A program made the position numbers and the translations under genes. A DNA stretch of 63,936 nt, from the NCBI GenBank assembly GCA_023667095.1, contig JAMPAT010000014.1, positions 1-63,936 of the forward strand. Reading direction: 5' to 3'. Positions within the stretch are counted from its first letter, which is position 1. Every line of letters begins with the position of its first letter. Below are positions 7,888 through 17,745 of this stretch, in pieces. A model generated the notes under the pieces. The model worked only from the letters and a program-made list of their open reading frames with translations, did not search any database and was not told the origin of the DNA. This DNA is from Bacteroidales bacterium (lineage in GTDB: Bacteria > Bacteroidota > Bacteroidia > Bacteroidales > UBA932).

Positions 7888-10120
7888 ATTCTACAGAGGA
7901 ACAACTTACCAAATCGAAATATCTGTCAAATATAGCAACACTTCGGGCAACAGCATCACCGGAAGCAGATGCCGGATAAGTCTCGCTGCCGGAAACCCAG
8001 TTCCATTCCCACTCCTTGCACCTGTCATTGAAGGCAGCGGCATCGAAATCACGGCCTGCTGCCAATGCAGAACGGACATCTGAAATGAACATCAGCCATC
8101 GTTCACGGTAGAACCCGTTAAGCATGCCGGACCACTGACGGCATGCATAGTCGCGGATACGGCAGTCCGGACCGCCCCAAAGGGTAAGAAGATTGCGGGC
8201 ATTCTTCTCATAAAGAGCCTTTTCATCAGCAGTATCACCCATTGCCCTGGCATCTTCAAGCCAATTGCCGAGAAGGAACTCATCTCTTGTGGCAAGAAGG
8301 GAATCCATGTCTTCTATCAAGGCAATAAAGCGCGAAGAGGCGTCTTCAAACGCATTCAAATCCTTTTTTTCATAAGCAAGAGCCATTTCCTGCTGCACGG
8401 AAGAAGCATAGTTGGCAAGCACCTGACGGGTAACATCCACTATGTCATACCTGAATCCGTCCCTCGCACCAAGAGCCGGGGCAGCCTTGACAAGGAGTTC
8501 CCAGGCTCTGACAAGCTCCTTCGGGTCATAATGCGGCCGGACATTTGTCGTGCCACCCGGATTTTTCATGAATGACGGCCGGCCTGTGACTATGCACTCG
8601 TTGCCGCCATTGTTCTCATGATTCTCGTATGCCGTCCCAAAAATGATTTTCCATGCCTCTTCAGCATCAGCATTGCGCACGCCATACCTGTTCTCCAGAT
8701 ATGAAATGCGGAAAGCATCCTTGTCAACAGGAGTATCCCGCCATACATTCTCAAGCATCAGGGCATACATCGCAGGATTCTGTCCTATACCCTCCATCGT
8801 AAGGCCGATGCCCAGCATCTTGCCGGCCCCAGGGTCATGAAGCGCACCGGCAGGGTCATTGGCTACGCTGGTCACATTCCCGGAAAGAGTGATGTTCTGA
8901 CCGAAGTTGTGAAGCATGCACCAGATCCAAGGCTTGCCGTAATATGCCTCGGTACGGCTCCATACCGGAAAACGCTCGCTCCACAAGTCAAGGATGAGCA
9001 TCCGGTCATCAGGGACTCCACCAAGAAGGGCGCGTATTTCATTGTCACCCCAGAATTTGCGTCCATGATAGAAAAGCCAGCCTTGCATAACCCACACGGC
9101 ATCAGGATCCACCTCACTCATCGAATTATAGACCTTGTTGCTTATGTCATTCAGGAAAGTGGAATCATTCGTCGGAGGAGTATTCTCGTTGAAAGTATCT
9201 GCTGTATAATAATGATTGGTGCCATAAAGTTTGGTCTGCTCCTCTATGAACAGACGGCCGATTTCAGTGAACAGTTCCTCGCCCGGGTCAAGAATCAAGA
9301 CCTCCGGGAAATTGACCCACGACGTCTTCCTTATCTTCGCATCCGGAAATTTCTCCCCGAACGCAGGAGGGACATGACCTGTAAATGCAGGAAGTACAGG
9401 AGTCATCCCTAAAGAACGCTCGGCAAAAAGGATGTTTTTCTGAAGTTCCTCATGCCTGTCCATGAAGCCCTGAGGGAGAGGGCCGCCCCAGCCGTCAAGA
9501 TTGCCCATCCAGAACCAGTTGAAATAGGCAGGGCCGCTGAAAAAGGATTCCAGTTCCTTGTCGGTGAAACCCAATTTCCTGTAGACACGTTGCCATACTG
9601 AATTCTGCCCAGTCACCGCAAGCGGCATGTTGATGCCATTGAGGGCCATGAAATCAATCTCCTGCTGCCATCGGCCGGAGTCCCACCAGCTCATGGTATA
9701 GTTGAATGTACAGTAGTTCAGATAATATCGGTACTTGTAAGGAGACACTTTGGTCACCTTGCCATCGGGAAGAGGCAAGGTAGCAGGAAGGGCGGTATCC
9801 TTGCCGCACCATGTGTAGTGCCAGCCGCAATATTCCTTAAGGTAATGGTTCAATGCGCTCGCAACGCTCACTCCATTGTTACCCTCCAGGACTATCCTGC
9901 CATCCTCGGAATAGACTGAAAACCAGTCCTTGCCGTCTTGCTGCACATCCGTAATCTTCAGTCTGAAAGCATCCTGACGGCCGGAGGTGACACGGCTGAC
10001 AAGATCCCTGACTGCCTTATTACGCTCACGCTCCGTGAACTCCGTCTTGACCGGGGACGAGCAGGAGACTAACAGGAGAAACATGGCTGCAATGCCATAG
10101 ATAAGCCTATCGGATTTCAT
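7862..10120 (-). CDS. GH89 alpha-N-acetylglucosaminidase lipoprotein (copy 1)
   Basis: The protein has 752 residues with a lipobox ending at Cys20 (LLLVSC). It follows GH89/NAGLU closely: RYYLNYCTFNYTMSWW, DFMALNGINMPLA, FWMGNLDGW, PVLPAFTGHVPPAF. The likely acid/base is Glu312 in DTFNENTP and the nucleophile Glu443 in TMEGIGQNP, at numbers close to human NAGLU (316 and 446). GH89 enzymes remove terminal alpha-linked GlcNAc, as in gastric-type mucin caps or heparan sulfate. The start overlaps the end of the second GH89 gene by 14 bases, which points to translational coupling. It is probably at the outer membrane or in the periplasm. Confidence 0.95.
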   Translation of the reverse strand: MKSDRLIYGIAAMFLLLVSCSSPVKTEFTERERNKAVRDLVSRVTSGRQDAFRLKITDVQQDGKDWFSVYSEDGRIVLEGNNGVSVASALNHYLKEYCGWHYTWCGKDTALPATLPLPDGKVTKVSPYKYRYYLNYCTFNYTMSWWDSGRWQQEIDFMALNGINMPLAVTGQNSVWQRVYRKLGFTDKELESFFSGPAYFNWFWMGNLDGWGGPLPQGFMDRHEELQKNILFAERSLGMTPVLPAFTGHVPPAFGEKFPDAKIRKTSWVNFPEVLILDPGEELFTEIGRLFIEEQTKLYGTNHYYTADTFNENTPPTNDSTFLNDISNKVYNSMSEVDPDAVWVMQGWLFYHGRKFWGDNEIRALLGGVPDDRMLILDLWSERFPVWSRTEAYYGKPWIWCMLHNFGQNITLSGNVTSVANDPAGALHDPGAGKMLGIGLTMEGIGQNPAMYALMLENVWRDTPVDKDAFRISYLENRYGVRNADAEEAWKIIFGTAYENHENNGGNECIVTGRPSFMKNPGGTTNVRPHYDPKELVRAWELLVKAAPALGARDGFRYDIVDVTRQVLANYASSVQQEMALAYEKKDLNAFEDASSRFIALIEDMDSLLATRDEFLLGNWLEDARAMGDTADEKALYEKNARNLLTLWGGPDCRIRDYACRQWSGMLNGFYRERWLMFISDVRSALAAGRDFDAAAFNDRCKEWEWNWVSGSETYPASASGDAVARSVAIFDRYFDLVSCSSVEYEKSYGTI

Positions 10121-12284
10121 CTGAATACAGTTTCAAAAGATTAAGGGCTGCTTCTACCGGATTTTCGAAAGGACGTTCTTCCGAAGTATATGAAGACTGG
10201 ATCCATTCTTCCTCCCACCGGTCCATTTCGTCCATTCCTTTGGAGAAATAAATCTCAATACGAGGTATATAATAGTCCGAAATCAGCCCGGACCAGAAGC
10301 GGGCTGCATAGTCTTCCTGCCATCCGCCCCATGTTGTTATAAGCCTCTTGGCATTGGATTCGAAACGCATGGCATCCGCTGCATCCGCTCCGGCAGCCTT
10401 CGCGAAAGAAACCCAGGAGGAAAGCCTGTAGTCCGGATGGGAGGCAAGGAGCCTGTCTGCACCGGCAAGTATCTCCGCGACCTTTGAGAGTTCCCTGTCT
10501 GCAATAGCCCTATTGCCCTTTTCCAGGGCCGCCAAAGCATCTTTATAATGCCTGTCGGCAATCTCGCCAAGCCATAGAGCGGCAAACTCTACGGCATCAT
10601 TGATATAAAGCGGAGAATCCATACATGAATCGGCACATTCAAGAAAAATCTTCACAGCCCTGCCATATTCATCACCGATATCATGACGGCTTTTCCTGCG
10701 GGTATCAGGCACCACTGTCTGCCACAGGAAGCGCGGATATGAATAAAGGGAGCTATAGACCGTTCCACGGAAAATATTCCATGCCTCTGTCATCCTGTCA
10801 TCACAGAAACCGTAGCGCGCCCTGCAATAATCAGGAAGCCATTGCTCCAGGTCTATGCTGCCGGAAGTCCAGCCCATATCCGCGAGCAGTTCATAGACGA
10901 CCTCGTTATTCTCTATTCCCTCCGGAGCTGAGCCGAAACCCACAAGCCCGTCCGCATGTTCCGATGCCAGAGCCTCGGCAGAACCGGAAGCATACATGGC
11001 CAGATCGCCGGTAGGAAGCACCTTGCCTCCGAAATTAGGGACATAACTGTATATCCACTGCTTGCCGTGAAATCCGTCCTGGACCTTCCAGGTCTGTCCG
11101 GTATTCCACACCCATTTCGGATAATCATTGCCAAGGTCCACTATAATCATCCTGTCATCAGGGACTCCGGAAAGCAGCGCTTTCAGACTCTCCGGATCCC
11201 AGAAATCATGCTGATAACCGAAAGTCCAGCCCTGTGTAACCCATACGGCATCCGGATTGCCGGCAGCAATGGATGAAAAAATTGCCTCGCCGTATTTTTT
11301 AAGGATTTCATGCTTGCCCTCAGTGTCACCTTCCTCTACAGGAAGTTTCATCTCATTGAAACTGTCGGAAAGCCAGTAGGCAGCCTTGCCGAACTCTTTC
11401 TGCCACTCCTCCACAAACATCCGTCCTATCTCATTGAAACAAGGGGAATCAGGAGCCAGGACACATGCATTGTCCTTCTTCTCGAATCCGCCCCATTCCA
11501 GCTGGGTAGCCTTGACGGAAGGATTTTTCTCCATAAATGCAGGAGGGATGAAGCCCGCAAACGCAGGCGCGACGGGTTCCATTCCCAATGCACGCATCTT
11601 GTCGAGAATCTTGTGCTGCAGTTCTATCTGTCCCTTATGCCACTCTGCATTCAAAGGACCGTCAAACGAATTGAGATTGCCCATCCTGTGCCACGGAAGG
11701 TGCGCAGGACCTGTAAAGAAGGCGTCCGCTTCCTCTTCCGTCAGCCCAAGACGTAGCCAGACACGCCTTGCGATAGCCTCGCTTGCCACGCTCGCAAGAG
11801 GCATGTTCACCCCATGCAGAGCCATCCAGTCAATCTCTTCGGACCAGCGTTCCCAATCCCAGTAAGGGGTGGTATAGCCGAAAGTACATACATTCAGAAA
11901 ATAGCGGAATTTATATGGAGACTCTGCATATGCCTCATAATCAGGCCATACAGACGGAATATTGAGATTTTTCCCTCCCCATGTCACCATAGACCCGCAT
12001 GCATCGCGAAGATATCTGTCAAAAGCATAGCATATCGCAGTCGGGCTTGTGCCTTTGATTTCCAGGATTCCGCCGGAAGCCTCTATGCTATAGCTGTCTT
12101 TGTCAGACCCGTTGTCAATCAGTTCTATGCGGATGTTCTCCACCGGACCGGCAGTATTTCTTATCACCTCTTCGGCTGCCGCAATACCTTTAGCTTTCTT
12201 ACCATAGTGCCCGCAGCCGGAAACAATAACGGATACTACAGCAAAAAGAGATAAATATGCCAATACTTTTTTCATTGTCATCAA
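10107..12284 (-). CDS. GH89 alpha-N-acetylglucosaminidase lipoprotein (copy 2)
   Basis: The protein has 725 residues with a lipobox at Cys24 (VIVSGC). It is paralogous to the downstream GH89 gene: RYFLNVCTFGYTTPYWDWERW, DWMALHGVNMPLA, MGNLNSFDGP, PVAPAFAGFIPPAF. The putative acid/base is Glu311 in DSFNEMKLP and the nucleophile Glu455 in APEGIENNE. Loops near the active site differ from copy 1 (GIENNEVVYEL against GIGQNPAMYAL), so the pair may prefer different aglycones; that is inference. The start could also be the ATG at 12275 (MKKVLAYLS). It follows an intercistronic hairpin. Confidence 0.93.
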   Translation of the reverse strand: MMTMKKVLAYLSLFAVVSVIVSGCGHYGKKAKGIAAAEEVIRNTAGPVENIRIELIDNGSDKDSYSIEASGGILEIKGTSPTAICYAFDRYLRDACGSMVTWGGKNLNIPSVWPDYEAYAESPYKFRYFLNVCTFGYTTPYWDWERWSEEIDWMALHGVNMPLASVASEAIARRVWLRLGLTEEEADAFFTGPAHLPWHRMGNLNSFDGPLNAEWHKGQIELQHKILDKMRALGMEPVAPAFAGFIPPAFMEKNPSVKATQLEWGGFEKKDNACVLAPDSPCFNEIGRMFVEEWQKEFGKAAYWLSDSFNEMKLPVEEGDTEGKHEILKKYGEAIFSSIAAGNPDAVWVTQGWTFGYQHDFWDPESLKALLSGVPDDRMIIVDLGNDYPKWVWNTGQTWKVQDGFHGKQWIYSYVPNFGGKVLPTGDLAMYASGSAEALASEHADGLVGFGSAPEGIENNEVVYELLADMGWTSGSIDLEQWLPDYCRARYGFCDDRMTEAWNIFRGTVYSSLYSYPRFLWQTVVPDTRRKSRHDIGDEYGRAVKIFLECADSCMDSPLYINDAVEFAALWLGEIADRHYKDALAALEKGNRAIADRELSKVAEILAGADRLLASHPDYRLSSWVSFAKAAGADAADAMRFESNAKRLITTWGGWQEDYAARFWSGLISDYYIPRIEIYFSKGMDEMDRWEEEWIQSSYTSEERPFENPVEAALNLLKLYSDEIR

Positions 12285-12294
12285 TTATGTCATG

Positions 12295-12315
12295 GGGTGG
12301 CAGAATATGCCACCC
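12295..12315. promoter_or_regulatory. Intercistronic hairpin in the glycan operon
   Basis: GGGTGGCA (12295-12302) and TGCCACCC (12308-12315) form a perfect 8-bp stem with a 5-base loop. On the transcribed minus strand no U-run follows, so it looks more like an RNA-processing or stability element than a terminator. It separates the susCD/lipoprotein part from the enzymes. Confidence 0.6.
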
Positions 12316-12337
12316 TAAAATCAGATATATAACGGGA

Positions 12338-13609
12338 CTAAAGTTTACACTGGGTCTTGACATTCAGATATACCGGCTTCATGAAAAGATCCATAGCCTT
12401 GTCCTTGTCAATATATTTTTTACCGCTCTCGTTTGTCATGAAGGCTGAAGAATCGTCAGGAAGCTGAAGAATCTGGATTATACCATAATACCAGTCAGCC
12501 TCATCGGCAGTACCTTTGTTGCTGCTTATGATGATGTAGTCTCCTGCACGTAGATTTTCCGTCAAAGCCTTTGTCGAAGTATGCCCGGCCTCAACCCATC
12601 TGCGCAGGAAGGTATTCTTTGTCAGTGAAGTCGGATTGTCTGTTTCACCAAGAGTTGCATTGTCATATTTCCTCTGTACTTCAGACAATTGCCAGAATGC
12701 ACGCATTGCCTCAAAGTCATTGGAAGCACTTTTGATTTTCACGAACAGGGCATCTATATCCTTATACATAGCCTCGTCATAGCCTTCTTTCCAGGAACCG
12801 TTGACCACCTTCATACCGAAAGCTATATCAGCATTATCATCCTTGATTCCATGGCCGTCAACCTCGTACAGGTCACACTGACGGCCCGTAGTTCCACCTC
12901 CAAGGGCAGATGCCTTAAGGCTTGAGAACATATAGCCGCGCTGACCACCGATAAAGGCATTGTTCTTTGTATTCTGGAGACAGTTCAGGAAGCACATGCT
13001 TCCGTTCTTTCCATCCACAGCACGAAGCTGGTTGAGACTCAGCACATGCTCTACCTTACCGTCAATCTCAACACCATGCATCGAGAAGAAAGATTTGGTA
13101 TCCGAGCCTGCTCCCGTGTTCTCAACAGGATAATTTTCAGGATCGTTCTCATGGGTAGCCACCTTGTTGTCTGCAAACAGGGCGACTGCATCGTTCATCC
13201 ACACAGTTCCCCTTGCCTCACCTGAGACTTCACCTACAGGGAAATACTCTGATTTTTCAGCATTGCCTGACTTTACCGTAACCATGAGAGCCGTCATGTC
13301 CTTTGCATCAGGGAAAAAAAGTTCCTGAATCTCTGTGCCTGTCATTCCGTATGTCTGCGCCGAACCGGCAACGGCATATGTCTCACCGCTTTTCTTTACG
13401 GCAGTAAATGTAAAAGACTCAAGGGCTGCAGCAGATTCTACAGAAGCCTTCACTTCAACAGGCTCACCGTATGTGAGGTCTCCCAAATCAGAGCTGAGCG
13501 TGATGGTTGCGTCAAGGGTTTCGACCTTGCTGTTGTCTTTTCCGTTATCCTTTTTGCAGGAAACGGACATCATGGCTGCAAGAGCCGCAAATAAAAGGAT
13601 TTTCTTCAT
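12338..13609 (-). CDS. PUL lipoprotein, probable surface glycan-binding protein
   Basis: The protein has 423 residues and starts MKKILLFAALAAMMSVSCKK, a lipoprotein signal with Cys18. Residues about 30-125 look like one Ig-like or BACON-type beta domain (TITLSSDLGDLTYGEPVEVKA). The rest is an unrecognised domain with aromatic-rich ends (EADWYYGIIQIL). It lies between the EEP genes and the GH89 genes, where Bacteroidetes operons often keep surface glycan-binding proteins. That role is inferred from position only; no catalytic motif was recognised. Confidence 0.55.
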   Translation of the reverse strand: MKKILLFAALAAMMSVSCKKDNGKDNSKVETLDATITLSSDLGDLTYGEPVEVKASVESAAALESFTFTAVKKSGETYAVAGSAQTYGMTGTEIQELFFPDAKDMTALMVTVKSGNAEKSEYFPVGEVSGEARGTVWMNDAVALFADNKVATHENDPENYPVENTGAGSDTKSFFSMHGVEIDGKVEHVLSLNQLRAVDGKNGSMCFLNCLQNTKNNAFIGGQRGYMFSSLKASALGGGTTGRQCDLYEVDGHGIKDDNADIAFGMKVVNGSWKEGYDEAMYKDIDALFVKIKSASNDFEAMRAFWQLSEVQRKYDNATLGETDNPTSLTKNTFLRRWVEAGHTSTKALTENLRAGDYIIISSNKGTADEADWYYGIIQILQLPDDSSAFMTNESGKKYIDKDKAMDLFMKPVYLNVKTQCKL

Positions 13610-13629
13610 AATAAAAAGATTATTAAGTG

Positions 13630-14424
13630 TTAATGAATTATGATTTCAGATATTACAGGATAGTGGTCAGAAAGCTCTGTATCCTTAGACACACAGGTTG
13701 AAAGCAGTTCAAAGGCATTCTCCGGCTTTCCGTAGATATAGTCGATTTTCATGACTGGCTTCCTTGTGGAATATGTCAGTCCGTCATTTGTGAGGTTTTT
13801 CCATTTCCTGCACAGATACTGCATCTCCGGAGACTCAGGACGGGCATTCATATCCCCGGCAAGCATGAATACACCTTTGCCGGAAAGCTGTTTCTCAATG
13901 AACCGCACCTGACACATGCGGCTGTCTGAAGAAGACACCTCAAGATGGGTGCAGGCAAAGGTGACCACTCTTCCGCCTGGAAGTTCAATGTCAGCCACAA
14001 GCATGCTTCTCTGCTCCTTGCTTTCAGGATTCGGCAGCAATATCCTTTCGGAGCGTATTATCGGATAGCGGCTGAGTATCCCTATTCCGTAATATCCTCC
14101 CCTATAGTCTATGGATTTGCCGTAAATGCCGAACATTCCCGTCGCATGCGCAAGTTCATTGATGAATTTCACACCGTTCTGGCGAGGGGCACGCTCCCTG
14201 TATGTAGCCCAGTCGCATTCCTGCAAGGCGACTATATCCGGTGATTTTGCAGATATATAATCACCGATTTCCTCCATAGAGGCCAGTTCTCCGAAACGGA
14301 GATTATAGCTCATTACAGTCAATGTGTCCGCTGTTCCGGAAGTTTTCTCCCTTCCGTACGCTGAATCTGGCACGGATGGGCACAAAAGGCAGATTGCCGA
14401 TACAATAAAGGATAATTTCTTCAT
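13630..14424 (-). CDS. Secreted EEP-family hydrolase (endonuclease/exonuclease/phosphatase fold)
   Basis: The protein has 264 residues from the ATG at 14424 (MKKLSFIVSAICLL, a signal peptide). A longer in-frame start at 14514 would overlap the upstream gene and hide the signal. EEP motifs are visible: VMSYNLRFG (Asn), DIVALQECDW (metal-binding Glu), THLEVSSSDSR, MLAGDMNARPES (Asp/Asn pair), KIDYIYG and a final SDHYPVI (Asp-His). The fold cleaves phosphodiesters or phosphomonoesters. The substrate in a glycan locus is unknown. It may remove phosphate from host glycans or lipids. It is paralogous to the gene at 15254-16024. Confidence 0.85.
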   Translation of the reverse strand: MKKLSFIVSAICLLCPSVPDSAYGREKTSGTADTLTVMSYNLRFGELASMEEIGDYISAKSPDIVALQECDWATYRERAPRQNGVKFINELAHATGMFGIYGKSIDYRGGYYGIGILSRYPIIRSERILLPNPESKEQRSMLVADIELPGGRVVTFACTHLEVSSSDSRMCQVRFIEKQLSGKGVFMLAGDMNARPESPEMQYLCRKWKNLTNDGLTYSTRKPVMKIDYIYGKPENAFELLSTCVSKDTELSDHYPVISEIIIH

Positions 14425-14441
14425 CTTGTCTGATATAAGGT

Positions 14442-15248
14442 TTATGACAGTTTTTCTATCGATATTCTCCAATACGGGAGATTCGCTTTCTCCAGAGGCT
14501 CCATTCCCCGGCACACAAAGCTGCCCGGCACAATGACAAACAGGTCCTTATCCGTCTCCCCGCTTCCATAAAGCTCCAGCCTCACAACAGGAAAATGTTC
14601 ATTCACGTATGTTTTCAGGTCATTCCTGACAGAATTGGCAACAGTACCTATTACAATACCGTCGTGCCTGATACGGTATTCTATCACATCGAAGAGCTGA
14701 GCGGCTGCCTTGATGTCATCGATAAATGCAGTAAAGACACATACAGGCGTCATTGCATTGAGAGGGACCGGTACTGTGCTTCCTGAAATAAAGGACTCTC
14801 CTCCTGCACATGCACCGTCAAAATCAGATATCATATAGCTGGAGACTATGCCAGTCCCTCTGATCATGCCGTCAACAGATTTCCCGGACTGGGCAAAGAA
14901 CGGCTGAGCCCCGGCCTGATAAGCGATTTTGACTGCCGGATTTACCTTACCGGTCTCATAGTCGGATCTGTCAAATAAATACAGCACAGGTCTTTTACCT
15001 GTCTGTGTCCTGATATGCTCAGCTGCCACTGAACAGTCCCTGACAGAGAAAAAGCTTTCCGTTTCCGAGAGCGTACTGAAAAAATCCACCAGGAACAGAT
15101 TCTTTTCAACCACAGTTTCAGGCGGCTCAGGCAGCACAGGTCGATCCGGACCAGGTTTTCCTCCGTCATCTCCATCTTCAACACGGCTGTCACACCCTCC
15201 CGTAAACAGGAGCACTGCCGAAAGCATATATGCAATATATCTCCTCAT
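14442..15248 (-). CDS. PUL lipoprotein of unknown function
   Basis: The protein has 268 residues from the ATG at 15248 (MRRYIAYMLSAVLLFTGGC, lipobox Cys19), followed by an acidic, Pro-rich linker (GPDRPVLPEPPE). The body has alternating strands and helices (YLFDRSDYETGK, FTAFIDDIKAAAQLFDVI), which suggests an alpha/beta domain. No catalytic motif was recognised. It sits between two EEP genes with gaps of 5 and 17 bases, so it is in the operon. Its upstream neighbour may be functionally paired with it. Confidence 0.6.
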   Translation of the reverse strand: MRRYIAYMLSAVLLFTGGCDSRVEDGDDGGKPGPDRPVLPEPPETVVEKNLFLVDFFSTLSETESFFSVRDCSVAAEHIRTQTGKRPVLYLFDRSDYETGKVNPAVKIAYQAGAQPFFAQSGKSVDGMIRGTGIVSSYMISDFDGACAGGESFISGSTVPVPLNAMTPVCVFTAFIDDIKAAAQLFDVIEYRIRHDGIVIGTVANSVRNDLKTYVNEHFPVVRLELYGSGETDKDLFVIVPGSFVCRGMEPLEKANLPYWRISIEKLS

Positions 15249-15253
15249 CTTTA

Positions 15254-16024
15254 TTAATTCCTTATAAATGAAACATCTGCAACAACAAAGCAATGGTCGG
15301 ACAGGTCAGGCCGCGCCACAATTTCATAGAAATCCATCGTCCATGTCTTAGGGTATCCCATCACATAGTCCAGCTTGGTTTTAGGAGCGTCCGAAGGTAT
15401 GGTCGGCCCGGTATCTTTGCTGATATCCTGCCACTTGACTTTTATATATGCTATGGCATCGCTCTCCGGAGCTGAATTATAGTCACCTATCAGCAAAGCA
15501 GGAGTCACGGTGTCATTCTCAAATATCTTTTTGTTAAGGTCAGCCATGTGCCTGATGGTTATCTGCGAAGACTCCAAGGCAAGATGTACCGAAGCGACCC
15601 TCACATTCTCTCCGTTTGGCAGACTGATGTATATCCATCCCGAAGCTCTATGCTCCCTTGCCCCCTCAATGACCGAAACAATCTTTTCCGCTTTATAGAA
15701 AGGATACCGGCTCAACAAAGCGACCCCGAATCCACCTCCCTGATATGAAAAGGACTGGCAGTAATATGGAAACATGCCTGTCTGTGCAGCAACTTCGTTC
15801 AGCCAGTCCCTATTTCCGTTCCTCACTGTCTTGTAATCAACCTCCTGCAGTGCCACGACATCAGGTCTGTATTTATTTATCAGTTCAGAATAAGGTTCAG
15901 AGGCATTGTCTATATATTTGCCTCCCTCCTTTATGTTCATGGACATCACACGGAGAGTGAATGTCTGTGCAAGGCACAGGCATCCTGTCAATATCATGAC
16001 TGTTGTCAATAATGTTCTTCTCAT
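15254..16024 (-). CDS. Secreted EEP-family hydrolase, second PUL copy
   Basis: The protein has 256 residues with a signal peptide (MILTGCLCLAQ). EEP motifs: VMSMNIKEGG, DVVALQEVDYKT, SVHLALESSQ, LLIGDYNSAPESD, KLDYVMG, LSDHCFVVAD. The catalytic Asp-Asn and Asp-His pairs are present. It directly follows susD, 17 bases from its stop codon. Having two divergent EEP paralogs in one operon suggests two phosphoester steps or different chain positions; this is inference. Confidence 0.85.
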   Translation of the reverse strand: MRRTLLTTVMILTGCLCLAQTFTLRVMSMNIKEGGKYIDNASEPYSELINKYRPDVVALQEVDYKTVRNGNRDWLNEVAAQTGMFPYYCQSFSYQGGGFGVALLSRYPFYKAEKIVSVIEGAREHRASGWIYISLPNGENVRVASVHLALESSQITIRHMADLNKKIFENDTVTPALLIGDYNSAPESDAIAYIKVKWQDISKDTGPTIPSDAPKTKLDYVMGYPKTWTMDFYEIVARPDLSDHCFVVADVSFIRN

Positions 16025-16041
16025 GGCTTGCAGATTTTATT

Positions 16042-17736
16042 TTACCATCCAGGATTGTTTGGAGCAAGGTTCGGATTCAGCTGCATCTGTGCAAACGGAA
16101 CAGGCAGCAGATAGTGCCTCTCCGGATTGAAGGTCCTTCCTGTCTCCATAAGCAGCCATTCCTCCCCTTCTGAAGTTTTCCACGTCAGAGTAGACAGGTC
16201 CACTCCAAGCCTTGACTGGTCAAGCCATCTCCGGTTTACCCCAAGAAGGTCTTTTCCAAGCAATTCACCTTGTTTCCAGCGGATGATATCAAAATACCTG
16301 TGCCCTTCAAAGAAAAGTTCCACACGACGCTCTCTCTGAATCTCCGTCCTTATGTCGGAACCAGACGGAAGAGCATCCAGTTCAAGATGCTTCATCCCCA
16401 CCCTGTCGCGAAGAAGATTTATGCTCTTGTCCAGATCTCCCTGGCTTAGCGTCCCAAGCATTTCCTTGGCCTCGGCATAATTGAGCAGAGCCTCAGCATA
16501 TCTTATGAATATTATATCATTGTCGTCATGCCCGACAAACTGCACTGTACCGGGCTCAATATATTTCCTCATATAATAGCCGGAATATGTCATGCAGCCG
16601 TCTTTCGTATTGTTCAGTTTAGGATAGGTGAATATACCCGGGTCTGTACTGGTTATGTCACCGCTTGTACCACCTTCCCAAGGAGTTCCCGGAGCAAGGA
16701 TGGACTGGACCATGCGCGGATCCCTGTCCTTGAACACATCTTCATATGAATCACATGCCTTGGAATCCCATATTTCACCGTCCTTGGTCAGATAGCACTC
16801 AATCATGCTCTTGGTAGGCACGAAACGGGCATAGTCTCCCGGCACCCAGCATTCTCGGGAAAGATTGTGTGAAGTCCTCGCACTTTCACCCAAGTCATAA
16901 TTATGTATAAACGAAAGGATCACTTCATGGTTTGCAGAATTCCGAGATGCCCTTCCAGTATAATTGAAAAGGTCCGTATAGTCCTTGTCGGGATTGCCTG
17001 TGCTGTAGAGTCCATGATAAGGATTGCTCATTGCCCTCTCTGCGGCATCAGCTGCCTCCTCCCACATTTCATTGTACAGGTAGATACGCGAAAGCAAAAC
17101 AAGAGCGGCACACTGCGACACCCGTCCGAATTCCGCTGACCCGGCATTGATATATTCAGGCAATGCCTTATAATGATCTTCAAGGTCTTTTGTAACTGCA
17201 GCTATCACATCCTTTCTGGAATCACGGCCGCGATATACATCCGGATGATTGATATCCAGTTCCTTATCAATATAAGGGACATCCCCGAAAAAGGAAGTCA
17301 GCAGCCAATAGTTGAAGGCTCTGTAGAAATATGCCTCAGCTGCATAGCGTTCCCTGATTTCCGGCTTTACGTTTTCCGCCCGGTTGCAGTTGTCCAGAAA
17401 ATAATTTGTACGCCCGATATTGTCATAGGCATTTTTCCAGATAGAGTTGATCTGGGAAGTTTCTGTAGTGAAGTTTCCCCCACCGATTACCCTGAAGGCA
17501 GTTGTAACCGCCCATGGAGCACTGTCTGCCATGATTTCTGTCATATTCAGCCAGTACTTGCCCCTCAATGAAGCCGTAAAGGTATTGGCAACGCTTTTGA
17601 GATGTTCTTCCGTCCGCCAGAAATTGGCATCCGTCATCTCATCTTTCGGGGCACGGTCGAGAAATGCGTCATTGCATGATGAAGCCGCTGCAAAGACGGC
17701 AAGAATGCCGACTATATATGATAATATGTTTTTCAT
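16042..17736 (-). CDS. susD-like: SusD/RagB-type glycan-binding lipoprotein
   Basis: The protein has 564 residues with a lipobox (AVFAAASSC). It carries typical SusD features: FLDRAPKDEMTDANFW near the N-terminus, a helical TPR-like scaffold (AEAYFYRAFNYWLL), a conserved NYAEAKEMLG segment, RRVELFFEGHRYFDIIRW, and a C-terminal LLPVPFAQMQLNPNLAPNNPGW-like tail. It forms the lid on the SusC channel and captures oligosaccharides at the cell surface. The stop of susC lies 9 bases before its start, the usual susCD spacing. Confidence 0.95.
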   Translation of the reverse strand: MKNILSYIVGILAVFAAASSCNDAFLDRAPKDEMTDANFWRTEEHLKSVANTFTASLRGKYWLNMTEIMADSAPWAVTTAFRVIGGGNFTTETSQINSIWKNAYDNIGRTNYFLDNCNRAENVKPEIRERYAAEAYFYRAFNYWLLTSFFGDVPYIDKELDINHPDVYRGRDSRKDVIAAVTKDLEDHYKALPEYINAGSAEFGRVSQCAALVLLSRIYLYNEMWEEAADAAERAMSNPYHGLYSTGNPDKDYTDLFNYTGRASRNSANHEVILSFIHNYDLGESARTSHNLSRECWVPGDYARFVPTKSMIECYLTKDGEIWDSKACDSYEDVFKDRDPRMVQSILAPGTPWEGGTSGDITSTDPGIFTYPKLNNTKDGCMTYSGYYMRKYIEPGTVQFVGHDDNDIIFIRYAEALLNYAEAKEMLGTLSQGDLDKSINLLRDRVGMKHLELDALPSGSDIRTEIQRERRVELFFEGHRYFDIIRWKQGELLGKDLLGVNRRWLDQSRLGVDLSTLTWKTSEGEEWLLMETGRTFNPERHYLLPVPFAQMQLNPNLAPNNPGW

Positions 17737-17745
17737 CTGTTACAA

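Noticed and set aside
11310..11865. 148- and 159-codon plus-strand frames inside GH89
   Set aside because: Antisense shadows of a strongly conserved enzyme.
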